Of a stretch of 64,000 nucleotides of DNA, positions 13,251 to 25,900 are shown piece after piece. Under the pieces are notes generated by a model, which searched no databases, had not been told where the DNA came from, and saw only the letters and a program-made list of their open reading frames with translations. The DNA is from Rallus limicola (Eukaryota > Chordata > Aves > Gruiformes > Rallidae), in NCBI GenBank assembly GCA_022605955.1, contig JAKCOZ010000580.1, positions 56,581 to 120,580 on the forward strand, written 5' to 3'. Made by a program: the position numbers and the translations under genes. Each line of letters starts with the position of its first letter. The stretch's first letter is position 1.

Positions 13251-14337
13251 GTCTGAAACCTCCTAACAGGACACAAGAGCAGACCCTGTCGCTTTGGCTC
13301 TCAGCCTTTTCCTTTGCCTGGAAAGAGGGAACATGCCTGGAACCTCCTACGGTGCTTTTCTCGGCCCTAGCAGACTGCAGTTCAAAACATGCTAAACGTC
13401 CAGCAATAACTCCCAAAGTAAAGAAGCTAGGCCTGAAAGCCATAGCTTGTCTGAAACCTCCTAACAGGACACACGAGCAGACCCTGTCACTTTGGCTTTT
13501 AGCCTTTTCCTTTGCCTGGAAAGAGGGAACATGCCTGGAACCTCCTACGGTGCTTTTCTCGGCCCTAGCAGACTGCAGTTCAAAACATGCTAAACGTCCA
13601 GCAATAACTCCCAAAGTAAAGAAGCTAGGCCTGAAAGGCATAGCTTGTCTGAAACCTCCTAACAGGACACACGAGCAGACCCTGTCACTTTGGCTCTCAG
13701 CCTTTTCCTTTGCCTGGAAAGAGGGAACATGCCTGGAACCTCCTACGGTGCTTTTCTCGGCCCTAGCAGACTGCAGTTCAAAACATGCTAAACGTCCAGC
13801 AATAACTCCCAAAGTAAAGAAGCTAGGCCTGAAAGGCATAGCTTGTCTGAAACCTCCTAACAGGACACACGAGCAGACCCTGTCACTTTGGCTTTTAGCC
13901 TTTTCCTTTGCCTGGAAAGAGGGAACATGCCTGGAACCACCTACGGTGCTTTTCTCGGCCCTAGCAGACTGCAGTTCAAAACATGCTAAACGTCCAGCAA
14001 TAACTCCCAAAGTAAAGAAGCTAGGCCTGAAAGGCATATCTTTTTTGAAACCTCCTAACAGGACACACGAGCAGACCCTGTCGCTTTGGCTCTCAGCCTT
14101 TTCCTTTGCCTGGAAAGAGGGAACATGCCTGGAACCTCCTACGGTGCTTTTCTCGGCCCTAGCAGACTGTAGTTCAAAACATGCTAAACGTCCAGCAATA
14201 ACTCCCAAAGTAAAGAAGCTAGGCCTGAAAGGCATAGCTTGTCTGAAACCTCCTAACAGGACACACGAGCAGACCCTGTCACTTTGGCTCTCAGCCTTTT
14301 CCTTTGCCTGGAAAGAGGGAACATGCCTGGAACCTCC

Positions 14338-17300
14338 TATGGTGCTTTTCTCGGCCCTAGCAGACTGCAGTTCAAAACATGCTAAACGTCCAGCAATAAC
14401 TCCCAAAGTAAAGAAGCTAGGCCTGAAAGGCATAGCTTGTCTGAAACCTCCTAACAGGACACACGAGCAGACCCTGTCACTTTGGCTCTCAGCCTTTTCC
14501 TTTGCCTGGAAAGAGGGAACATGCCTGGAACCTCCTACGGTGCTTTTCTCGGCCCTAGCAGACTGCAGTTCAAAACATGCTAAACGTCCAGCAATAACTC
14601 CCAAAGTAAAGAAGCGAGGCCTGAAAGGCATAGCTTGTCTGAAACCTCCTAACAGGACACACGAGCAGACCCTGTCACTTTGGCTCTCAGCCTTTTCCTT
14701 TGCCTGGAAAGAGGGAACATGCCTGGAACCTCCTACGGTGCTTTTCTCGGCCCTAGCAGACTGCAGTTCAAAACATGCTAAACGTCCAGCAATAACTCCC
14801 AAAGTAAAGAAGCTAGGCCTGAAAGGCATAGCTTGTCTGAAACCTCCTAACAGGACACACGAGCAGACCCTGTCGCTTTGGCTCTCAGCCTTTTCCTTTG
14901 CCTGGAAAGAGGGAACATGCCTGGAACCTCCTACGGTGCTTTTCTCGGCCCTAGCAGACTGCAGTTCAAAACATGCTAAACGTCCAGCAATAACTCCCAA
15001 AGTAAAGAAGCTAGGCCTGAAAGGCATAGCTTGTCTGAAACCTCCTAACAGGACACACGAGCAGACCCTGTCGCTTTGGCTCTCAGCCTTTTCCTTTGCC
15101 TGGAAAGAGGGAACATGCCTGGAACCTCCTACGGTGCTTTTCTCGGCCCTAGCAGACTGCAGTTCAAAACATGCTAAACGTCCAGCAATAACTCCCAAAG
15201 TAAAGAAGCTAGGCCTGAAAGGCATAGCTTGTCTGAAACCTCCTAACAGGACACACGAGCAGACCCTGTCACTTTGGCTCTCAGCCTTTTCCTTTGCCTG
15301 GAAAGAGGGAACATGCCTGGAACCTCCTACGGTGCTTTTCTCGGCCCTAGCAGACTGCAGTTCAAAACATGCTAAACGTCCAGCAATAACTCCCAAAGTA
15401 AAGAAGCTAGGACTGAAAGGCATAGCTTGTCTGAAACCTCCTAACAGGACACACGAGCAGACCCTGTCACTTTGGCTCTCAGCCTTTTCCTTTGCCTGGA
15501 AAGAGGGAACATGCCTGGAACCTCCTACGGTGCTTTTCTCGGCCCTAGCAGACTGCAGTTCAAAACATGCTAAACGTCCAGCAATAACTCCCAAAGTAAA
15601 GAAGCTAGGACTGAAAGGCATAGCTTGTCTGAAACCTCCTAACAGGACACACGAGCAGACCCTGTCGCTTTGGCTCTCAGCCTTTTCCTTTGCCTGGAAA
15701 GAGGGAACATGCCTGGAACCTCCTACGGTGCTTTTCTCGGCCCTAGCAGACTGCAGTTCAAAACATGCTAAATGTCCAGCAATAACTCCCAAAGTAAAGA
15801 AGCGAGGCCTGAAAGGCATAGCTTGTCTGAAACCTCCTAACAGGACACACGAGCAGACCCTGTCACTTTGGCTCTCAGCCTTTTCCTTTGCCTGGAAAGA
15901 GGGAACATGCCTGGAACCTCCTATGGTGCTTTTCTCGGCCCTAGCAGACTGCAGTTCAAAACATGCTAAACGTCCAGCAATAACTCCCAAAGTAAAGAAG
16001 CTAGGCCTGAAAGGCATAGCTTGTCTGAAACCTCCTAACAGGACACACGAGCAGACCCTGTCACTTTGGCTCTCAGCCTTTTCCTTTGCCTGGAAAGAGG
16101 GAACATGCCTGGAACCTCCTACGGTGCTTTTCTCGGCCCTAGCAGACTGCAGTTCAAAACATGCTAAACGTCCAGCAATAACTCCCAAAGTAAAGAAGCG
16201 AGGCCTGAAAGGCATAGCTTGTCTGAAACCTCCTAACAGGACACACGAGCAGACCCTGTCACTTTGGCTCTCAGCCTTTTCCTTTGCCTGGAAAGAGGGA
16301 ACATGCCTGGAACCTCCTACGGTGCTTTTCTCGGCCCTAGCAGACTGCAGTTCAAAACATGCTAAACGTCCAGCAATAACTCCCAAAGTAAAGAAGCTAG
16401 GCCTGAAAGGCATAGCTTGTCTGAAACCTCCTAACAGGACACACGAGCAGACCCTGTCGCTTTGGCTCTCAGCCTTTTCCTTTGCCTGGAAAGAGGGAAC
16501 ATGCCTGGAACCTCCTACGGTGCTTTTCTCGGCCCTAGCAGACTGCAGTTCAAAACATGCTAAACGTCCAGCAATAACTCCCAAAGTAAAGAAGCTAGGC
16601 CTGAAAGGCATAGCTTGTCTGAAACCTCCTAACAGGACACACGAGCAGACCCTGTCGCTTTGGCTCTCAGCCTTTTCCTTTGCCTGGAAAGAGGGAACAT
16701 GCCTGGAACCTCCTACGGTGCTTTTCTCGGCCCTAGCAGACTGCAGTTCAAAACATGCTAAACGTCCAGCAATAACTCCCAAAGTAAAGAAGCTAGGCCT
16801 GAAAGGCATAGCTTGTCTGAAACCTCCTAACAGGACACACGAGCAGACCCTGTCACTTTGGCTCTCAGCCTTTTCCTTTGCCTGGAAAGAGGGAACATGC
16901 CTGGAACCTCCTACGGTGCTTTTCTCGGCCCTAGCAGACTGCAGTTCAAAACATGCTAAACGTCCAGCAATAACTCCCAAAGTAAAGAAGCTAGGACTGA
17001 AAGGCATAGCTTGTCTGAAACCTCCTAACAGGACACACGAGCAGACCCTGTCACTTTGGCTCTCAGCCTTTTCCTTTGCCTGGAAAGAGGGAACATGCCT
17101 GGAACCTCCTACGGTGCTTTTCTCGGCCCTAGCAGACTGCAGTTCAAAACATGCTAAACGTCCAGCAATAACTCCCAAAGTAAAGAAGCTAGGACTGAAA
17201 GGCATAGCTTGTCTGAAACCTCCTAACAGGACACACGAGCAGACCCTGTCGCTTTGGCTCTCAGCCTTTTCCTTTGCCTGGAAAGAGGGAACATGCCTGG

Positions 17301-17510
17301 AACCTCCTACGGTGCTTTTCTCGGCCCTAGCAGACTGCAGTTCAAAACATGCTAAATGTCCAGCAATAACTCCCAAAGTAAAGAAGCGAGGCCTGAAAGG
17401 CATAGCTTGTCTGAAACCTCCTAACAGGACACACGAGCAGACCCTGTCACTTTGGCTCTCAGCCTTTTCCTTTGCCTGGAAAGAGGGAACATGCCTGGAA
17501 CCTCCTACGG
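14338..17510 (+). repeat. Eight-monomer higher-order repeat, two tandem copies (1584 bp)
   Basis: Five independent markers are shifted by exactly 1584 bp. They are CCTATGG (14338 and 15922), a CGAGG monomer (14611 and 16195), two CTAGGACTG monomers in consecutive units (15411 and 15609, then 16995 and 17193), and AAATGTCC (15770 and 17354). Two copies are visible, about 14.3-15.9 kb and 15.9-17.5 kb. It is the clearest local higher-order repeat in the left part of the window. Confidence 0.87.
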
Positions 17511-18640
17511 TGCTTTTCTCGGCCCTAGCAGACTGCAGTTCAAAACATGCTAAACGTCCAGCAATAACTCCCAAAGTAAAGAAGCTAGGCCTGAAAGGCA
17601 TAGCTTGTCTGAAACCTCCTAACAGGACACACGAGCAGACCCTGTCACTTTGGCTCTCAGCCTTTTCCTTTGCCTGGAAAGAGGGAACATGCCTGGAACC
17701 TCCTACGGTGCTTTTCTCGGCCCTAGCAGACTGCAGTTCAAAACATGCTAAACGTCCAGCAATAACTCCCAAAGTAAAGAAGCTAGGCCTGAAAGGCATA
17801 GCTTGTCTGAAACCTCCTAAGAGGACACACGAGCAGACCCTGTCGCTTTGGCTCTCAGCCTTTTCCTTTGCCTGGAAAGAGGGAACATGCCTGGAACCTC
17901 CTACGGTGCTTTTCTCGGCCCTAGCAGACTGCAGTTCAAAACATGCTAAACGTCCAGCAATAACTCCCAAAGTAAAGAAGCGAGGCCTGAAAGGCATAGC
18001 TTGTCTGAAACCTCCTAACAGGACACACGAGCAGACCCTGTCACTTTGGCTCTCAGCCTTTTCCTTTGCCTGGAAAGAGGGAACATGCCTGGAACCTCCT
18101 ACGGTGCTTTTCTCGGCCCTAGCAGACTGCAGTTCAAAACATGCTAAACGTCCAGCAATAACTCCCAAAGTAAAGAAGCTAGGCCTGAAAGGCATAGCTT
18201 GTCTGAAACCTCCTAACAGGACACACGAGCAGACCCTGTCGCTTTGGCTCTCAGCCTTTTCCTTTGCCTGGAAAGAGGGAACATGCCTGGAACCTCCAAC
18301 GGTGCTTTTCTCGGCCCTAGCAGACTGCAGTTCAAAACATGCTAAACGTCCAGCAATAACTCCCAAAGTAAAGAAGCTAGGCCTGAAAGGCATAGCTTGT
18401 CTGAAACCTCCTAACAGGACACACGAGCAGACCCTGTCGCTTTGGCTCTCAGCCTTTTCCTTTGCCTGGAAAGAGGGAACATGCCTGGAACCTCCTACGG
18501 TGCTTTTCTCGGCCCTAGCAGACTGCAGTTCAAAACATGCTAAACGTCCAGCAATAACTCCCAAAGTAAAGAAGCTAGGCCTGAAAGCCATAGCTTGTCT
18601 GAAACCTCCTAACAGGACACACGAGCAGACCCTTTCACTT

Positions 18641-18681
18641 TGGCTTTTAGCCTTTTCCTTTCCTGGAAAGAGGGAACATGC
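18641..18681 (+). repeat. Monomer with 1-bp deletion (197 bp)
   Basis: CCTTTGCCTGG is reduced to CCTTTCCTGG at about 18662, removing one G. This is the only 1-bp indel I found between 1 and 59190. It shifts the phase of the open forward frame, which ends shortly after. The same monomer carries GCCATAG, CTTTCAC and CTTTTAGCC. It could be a real mutation or an isolated sequencing error. Confidence 0.9.
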
Positions 18682-21600
18682 CTGGAACCTCCTACGGTGC
18701 TTTTCTCGGCCCTAGCAGACTGCAGTTCAAAACATGCTAAACGTCCAGCAATAACTCCCAAAGTAAAGAAGCTAGGCCTGAAAGGCATAGCTTGTCTGAA
18801 ACCTCCTAACAGGACACACGAGCAGACCCTGTCGCTTTGGCTCTCAGCCTTTTCCTTTGCCTGGAAAGAGGGAACATGCCTGGAACCTCCTACGGTGCTT
18901 TTCTCGGCCCTAGCAGACTGCAGTTCAAAACATGCTAAACGTCCAGCAATAACTCCCAAAGTAAAGAAGCTAGGCCTGAAAGGCATAGCTTGTCTGAAAC
19001 CTCCTAACAGGACACACGAGCAGACCCTGTCACTTTGGCTCTCAGCCTTTTCCTTTGCCTGGAAAGAGGGAACATGCCTGGAACCTCCTACGGTGCTTTT
19101 CTCGGCCCTAGCAGACTGCAGTTCAAAACATGCTAAACGTCCAGCAATAACTCCCAAAGTAAAGAAGCTAGGCCTGAAAGGCATAGCTTGTCTGAAACCT
19201 CCTAACAGGACACACGAGCAGACCCTGTCACTTTGGCTCTCAGCCTTTTCCTTTGCCTGGAAAGAGGGAACATGCCTGGAACCTCCTACGGTGCTTTTCT
19301 CGGCCCTAGCAGACTGCAGTTCAAAACATGCTAAACGTCCAGCAATAACTCCCAAAGTAAAGAAGCTAGGCCTGAAAGGCATAGCTTGTCTGAAACCTCC
19401 TAACAGGACACACCAGCAGACCCTGTCACTTTGGCTCTCAGCCTTTTCCTTTGCCTGGAAAGAGGGAACATGCCTGGAACCTCCTACGGTGCTTTTCTCG
19501 GCCCTAGCAGACTGCAGTTCAAAACATGCTAAACGTCCAGCAATAACTCCCAAAGTAAAGAAGCTAGGCCTGAAAGGCATAGCTTGTCTGAAACCTCCTA
19601 ACAGGACACAAGAGCAGACCCTGTCGCTTTGGCTCTCAGCCTTTTCCTTTGCCTGGAAAGAGGGAACATGCCTGGAACCTCCTACGGTGCTTTTCTCGGC
19701 CCTAGCAGACTGCAGTTCAAAACATGCTAAACGTCCAGCAATAACTCCCAAAGTAAAGAAGCTAGGCCTGAAAGGCATAGCTTGTCTGAAACCTCCTAAC
19801 AGGACACACGAGCAGACCCTGTCGCTTTGGCTCTCAGCCTTTTCCTTTGCCTGGAAAGAGGGAGCATGCCTGGAACCTCCTACGGTGCTTTTCTCGGCCC
19901 TAGCAGACTGCAGTTCAAAACATGCTAAACGTCCAGCAATAACTCCCAAAGTAAAGAAGCTAGGACTGAAAGGCATAGCTTGTCTGAAACCTCCTAACAG
20001 GACACACGAGCAGACCCTGTCACTTTGGCTCTCAGCCTTTTCCTTTGCCTGGAAAGAGGGAACATGCCTGGAACCTCCTACGGTGCTTTTCTCGGCCCTA
20101 GCAGACTGCAGTTCAAAACATGCTAAACGTCCAGCAATAACTCCCAAAGTAAAGAAGCTAGGCCTGAAAGGCATAGCTTGTCTGAAACCTCCTAACAGGA
20201 CACACGAGCAGACCCTGTCGCTTTGGCTCTCAGCCTTTTCCTTTGCCTGGAAAGAGGGAACATGCCTGGAACCTCCTACGGTGCTTTTCTCGGCCCTAGC
20301 AGACTGCAGTTCAAAACATGCTAAACGTCCAGCAATAACTCCCAAAGTAAAGAAGCGAGGCCTGAAAGGCATAGCTTGTCTGAAACCTCCTAACAGGACA
20401 CACGAGCAGACCCTGTCACTTTGGCTCTCAGCCTTTTCCTTTGCCTGGAAAGAGGGAACATGCCTGGAACCTCCTACGGTGCTTTTCTCGGCCCTAGCAG
20501 ACTGCAGTTCAAAACATGCTAAACGTCCAGCAATAACTCCCAAAGTAAAGAAGCTAGGCCTGAAAGGCATAGCTTGTCTGAAACCTCCTAACAGGACACA
20601 CGAGCAGACCCTGTCGCTTTGGCTCTCAGCCTTTTCCTTTGCCTGGAAAGAGGGAACATGCCTGGAACCTCCTACGGTGCTTTTCTCGGCCCTAGCAGAC
20701 TGCAGTTCAAAACATGCTAAACGTCCAGCAATAACTCCCAAAGTAAAGAAGCTAGGCCTGAAAGGCATAGCTTGTCTGAAACCTCCTAACAGGACACACG
20801 AGCAGACCCTGTCACTTTGGCTCTCAGCCTTTTCCTTTGCCTGGAAAGAGGGAACATGCCTGGAACCTCCTACGGTGCTTTTCTCGGCCCTAGCAGACTG
20901 CAGTTCAAAACATGCTAAACGTCCAGCAATAACTCCCAAAGTAAAGAAGCTAGGCCTGAAAGCCATAGCTTGTCTGAAACCTCCTAACAGGACACACGAG
21001 CAGACCCTTTCACTTTGGCTTTTAGCCTTTTCCTTTGCCTGGAAAGAGGGAACATGCCTGGAACCTCCTACGGTGCTTTTCTCGGCCCTAGCAGACTGCA
21101 GTTCAAAACATGCTAAACGTCCAGCAATAACTCCCAAAGTAAAGAAGCTAGGCCTGAAAGGCATAGCTTGTCTGAAACCTCCTAACAGGACACACGAGCA
21201 GACCCTGTCGCTTTGGCTCTCAGCCTTTTCCTTTGCCTGGAAAGAGGGAACATGCCTGGAACCTCCTACGGTGCTTTTCTCGGCCCTAGCAGACTGCAGT
21301 TCAAAACATGCTAAACGTCCAGCAATAACTCCCAAAGTAAAGAAGCTAGGCCTGAAAGGCATAGCTTGTCTGAAACCTCCTAACAGGACACACGAGCAGA
21401 CCCTGTCACTTTGGCTCTCAGCCTTTTCCTTTGCCTGGAAAGAGGGAACATGCCTGGAACCTCCTACGGTGCTTTTCTCGGCCCTAGCAGACTGCAGTTC
21501 AAAACATGCTAAACGTCCAGCAATAACTCCCAAAGTAAAGAAGCTAGGCCTGAAAGGCATAGCTTGTCTGAAACCTCCTAACAGGACACACGAGCAGACC

Positions 21601-22920
21601 CTGTCACTTTGGCTCTCAGCCTTTTCCTTTGCCTGGAAAGAGGGAACATGCCTGGAACCTCCTACGGTGCTTTTCTCGGCCCTAGCAGACTGCAGTTCAA
21701 AACATGCTAAACGTCCAGCAATAACTCCCAAAGTAAAGAAGCTAGGCCTGAAAGGCATAGCTTGTCTGAAACCTCCTAACAGGACACACGAGCAGACCCT
21801 GTCACTTTGGCTCTCAGCCTTTTCCTTTGCCTGGAAAGAGGGAACATGCCTGGAACCTCCAACGGTGCTTTTCTCGGCCCTAGCAGACTGCAGTTCAAAA
21901 CATGCTAAACGTCCAGCAATAACTCCCAAAGTAAAGAAGCTAGGCCTGAAAGGCATAGCTTGTCTGAAACCTCCTAACAGGACACACCAGCAGACCCTGT
22001 CGCTTTGGCTCTCAGCCTTTTCCTTTGCCTGGAAAGAGGGAACATGCCTGGAACCTCCTACGGTGCTTTTCTCGGCCCTAGCAGACTGCAGTTCAAAACA
22101 TGCTAAACGTCCAGCAATAACTCCCAAAGTAAAGAAGCTAGGCCTGAAAGCCATAGCTTGTCTGAAACCTCCTAACAGGACACACGAGCAGACCCTTTCA
22201 CTTTGGCTTTTAGCCTTTTCCTTTGCCTGGAAAGAGGGAACATGCCTGGAACCTCCTACGGTGCTTTTCTCGGCCCTAGCAGACTGCAGTTCAAAACATG
22301 CTAAACGTCCAGCAATAACTCCAAAAGTAAAGAAGCTAGGCCTGAAAGGCATAGCTTGTCTGAAACCTCCTAACAGGACACACGAGCAGACCCTGTCACT
22401 TTGGCTCTCAGCCTTTTCCTTTGCCTGGAAAGAGGGAACATGCCTGGAACCTCCTACGGTGCTTTTCTCGGCCCTAGCAGACTGCAGTTCAAAACATGCT
22501 AAACGTCCAGCAATAACTCCCAAAGTAAAGAAGCTAGGCCTGAAAGGCATAGCTTGTCTGAAACCTCCTAACAGGACACACGAGCAGACCCTGTCGCTTT
22601 GGCTCTCAGCCTTTTCCTTTGCCTGGAAAGAGGGAACATGCCTGGAACCTCCTACGGTGCTTTTCTCGGCCCTAGCAGACTGCAGTTCAAAACATGCTAA
22701 ACGTCCAGCAATAACTCCCAAAGTAAAGAAGCTAGGCCTGAAAGCCATAGCTTGTCTGAAACCTCCAAACAGGACAAACGAGCAGACCCTGTCGCTTTGG
22801 CTCTCAGCCTTTTCCTTTGCCTGGAAAGAGGGAACATGCCTGGAACCTCCTACGGTGCTTTTCTCGGCCCTAGCAGACTGCAGTTCAAAACATGCTAAAC
22901 GTCCAGCAATAACTCCCAAA

Positions 22921-25900
22921 ATAAAGAAGCGAGGCCTGAAAGGCATAGCTTGTCTGAAACCTCCTAAGAGGACACACGAGCAGACCCTGTCGCTTTGGCT
23001 CTCAGCCTTTTCCTTTGCCTGGAAAGAGGGAACATGCCTGGAACCTCCTACGGTGCTTTTCTCGGCCCTAGCAGACTGCAGTTCAAAACATGCTAAACGT
23101 CCAGCAATAACTCCCAAAGTAAAGAAGCGAGGCCTGAAAGGCATAGCTTGTCTGAAACCTCCTAACAGGACACACGAGCAGACCCTGTCACTTTGGCTCT
23201 CAGCCTTTTCCTTTGCCTGGAAAGAGGGAACATGCCTGGAACCTCCTACGGTGCTTTTCTCGGCCCTAGCAGACTGCAGTTCAAAACATGCTAAACGTCC
23301 AGCAATAACTCCCAAAGTAAAGAAGCTAGGCCTGAAAGGCATAGCTTGTCTGAAACCTCCTAACAGGACACACGAGCAGACCCTGTCGCTTTGGCTCTCA
23401 GCCTTTTCCTTTGCCTGGAAAGAGGGAACAGGCCTGGAACCTCCTACGGTGCTTTTCTCGGCCCTAGCAGACTGCAGTTCAAAACATGCTAAACGTCCAG
23501 CAATAACTCCCAAAGAAGCTAGGCCTGAAAGGCATAGCTTGTCTGAAACCTCCTAACAGGACACACGAGCAGACCCTGTCACTTTGGCTCTCAGCCTTTT
23601 TATTTGCCTGGAAAGAGGGAACATGCCTGGAACCTCCTACGGTGCTTTTCTCGGCCCTAGCAGACTGCATGACAAAACATGCTAAACGTCCAGCAATAAC
23701 TCCCAAAGTAAAGAAGCTAGGCCTGAAAGGCATAGCTTGTCTGAAACCTCCTAACAGGACACACGAGCAGACCCTGTCACTTTGGCTCTCAGCCTTTTCC
23801 TTTGCCTGGAAAGAGGGAACATGCCTGGAACCTCCTACGGTGCTTTTCTCGGCCCTAGCAGACTGCAGTTCAAAACATGCTAAACGTCCAGCAATAACTC
23901 CCAAACTAAAGAAGCTAGGCCTGAAAGGCATAGCTTGTCTGAAACCTCCTAACAGGACACACGAGCAGACCCTGTCACTTTGGCTCTCAGCCTTTTCCTT
24001 TGCCTGGAAAGAGGGAACATGCCTGGAACCTCCTACGGTGCTTTTCTCGGCCCTAGCAGACTGCAGTTCAAAACATGCTAAACGTCCAGCAATAACTCCC
24101 AAAGTAAAGAAGCTAGGCCTGAAAGGCATAGCTTGTCTGAAACCTCCTAACAGGACACACGAGCAGACCCTGTCGCTTTGGCTCTCAGCCTTTTCCTTTG
24201 CCTGGAAAGAGGGAACATGCCTGGAACCTCCTACGGTGCTTTTCTCGGCCCTAGCAGACTGCAGTTCAAAACATGCTAAACGTCCAGCAATAACTCCCAA
24301 AGTAAAGAAGCTAGGCCTGAAAGGCATAGCTTGTCTGAAACCTCCTAACAGGACACACGAGCAGACCCTGTCACTTTGGCTTTTAGCCTTTTCCTTTGCC
24401 TGGAAAGAGGGAACATGCCTGGAACCTCCTACGGTGCTTTTCTCGGCCCTAGCAGACTGCAGTTCAAAACATGCTAAACGTCCAGCAATAACTCCCAAAG
24501 TAAAGAAGCTAGGCCTGAAAGGCATAGCTTGTCTGAAACCTCCTAACAGGACACACGAGCAGACCCTGTCGCTTTGGCTCTCAGCCTTTTCCTTTGCCTG
24601 GAAAGAGGGAACATGCCTGGAACCTCCTACGGTGCTTTTCTCGGCCCTAGCAGACTGCAGTTCAAAACATGCTAAACGTCCAGCAATAACTCCCAAAGTA
24701 AAGAAGCTAGGCCTGAAAGGCATAGCTTGTCTGAAACCTCCTAACAGGACACACGAGCAGACCCTGTCACTTTGGCTCTCAGCCTTTTCCTTTGCCTGGA
24801 AAGAGGGAACATGCCTGGAACCTCCTACGGTGCTTTTCTCGGCCCTAGCAGACTGCAGTTCAAAACATGCTAAACGTCCAGCAATAACTCCCAAAGTAAA
24901 GAAGCTAGGACTGAAAGGCATAGCTTGTCTGAAACCTCCTAACAGGACACACGAGCAGACCCTGTCACTTTGGCTCTCAGCCTTTTCCTTTGCCTGGAAA
25001 GAGGGAACATGCCTGGAACCTCCTACGGTGCTTTTCTCGGCCCTAGCAGACTGCAGTTCAAAACATGCTAAACGTCCAGCAATAACTCCCAAAGTAAAGA
25101 AGCTAGGCCTGAAAGGCATAGCTTGTCTGAAACCTCCTAACAGGACACACGAGCAGACCCTGTCACTTTGGCTCTCAGCCTTTTCCTTTGCCTGGAAAGA
25201 GGGAACATGCCTGGAACCTCCTACGGTGCTTTTCTCGGCCCTAGCAGACTGCAGTTCAAAACATGCTAAACGTCCAGCAATAACTCCCAAAGTAAAGAAG
25301 CTAGGCCTGAAAGGCATAGCTTGTCTGAAACCTCCTAACAGGACACACGAGCAGACCCTGTCACTTTGGCTCTCAGCCTTTTCCTTTGCCTGGAAAGAGG
25401 GAACATGCCTGGAACCTCCTACGGTGCTTTTCTCGGCCCTAGCAGACTGCAGTTCAAAACATGCTAAACGTCCAGCAATAACTCCCAAAGTAAAGAAGCT
25501 AGGCCTGCAAAGCATAGCTTGTCTGAAACCTCCTAACAGGACACACGAGCAGACCCTGTCACTTTGGCTTTTAGCCTTTTCCTTTGCCTGGAAAGAGGGA
25601 ACATGCCTGGAACCTCCTACGGTGCTTTTCTCGGCCCTAGCAGACTGCAGTTCAAAACATGCTAAACGTCCAGCAATAACTCCCAAAGTAAAGAAGCTAG
25701 GCCTGAAAGGCATAGCTTGTCTGAAACCTCCTAACAGGACACACGAGCAGACCCTGTCGCTTTGGCTCTCAGCCTTTTCCTTTGCCTGGAAAGAGGGAAC
25801 ATGCCTGGAACCTCCTACGGTGCTTTTCTCGGCCCTAGCAGACTGCAGTTCAAAACATGCTAAACGTCCAGCAATAACTCCCAAAGTAAAGAAGCTAGGC

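Larger units (their letters stand above)
1..22920 (+). repeat. Forward array domain 1: mosaic of small block duplications
   Basis: These roughly 116 monomers form no single regular higher-order repeat. Rare variants instead recur at exact multiples of 198 bp and reveal overlapping block duplications. About 4250-5250 is repeated at 8210-9210 (offset 3960, 20 monomers). About 5750-7900 is repeated at 10700-13250 (offsets 4950, then 5148, then 5346). A five-monomer duplication spans 9231/10221, and an eight-monomer one runs from 14338 to about 17500. Monomers carrying GCCATAG together with CTTTTAGCC are scattered through the region. There is no gene-like or non-satellite sequence. Confidence 0.9.

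Noticed and set aside
86..18715. Giant forward open frames (86-6559, 6620-11509, 11570-18715) encoding a 66-residue repeat protein
   Set aside because: They are satellite translated in a stop-free frame. The period is exactly 66 codons, a frame on the opposite strand is equally open, there is no unique N- or C-terminal domain, and changes between units are not biased toward synonymous sites. Breaks come from a stop substitution (6554, 11504) and a 1-bp indel (18662).
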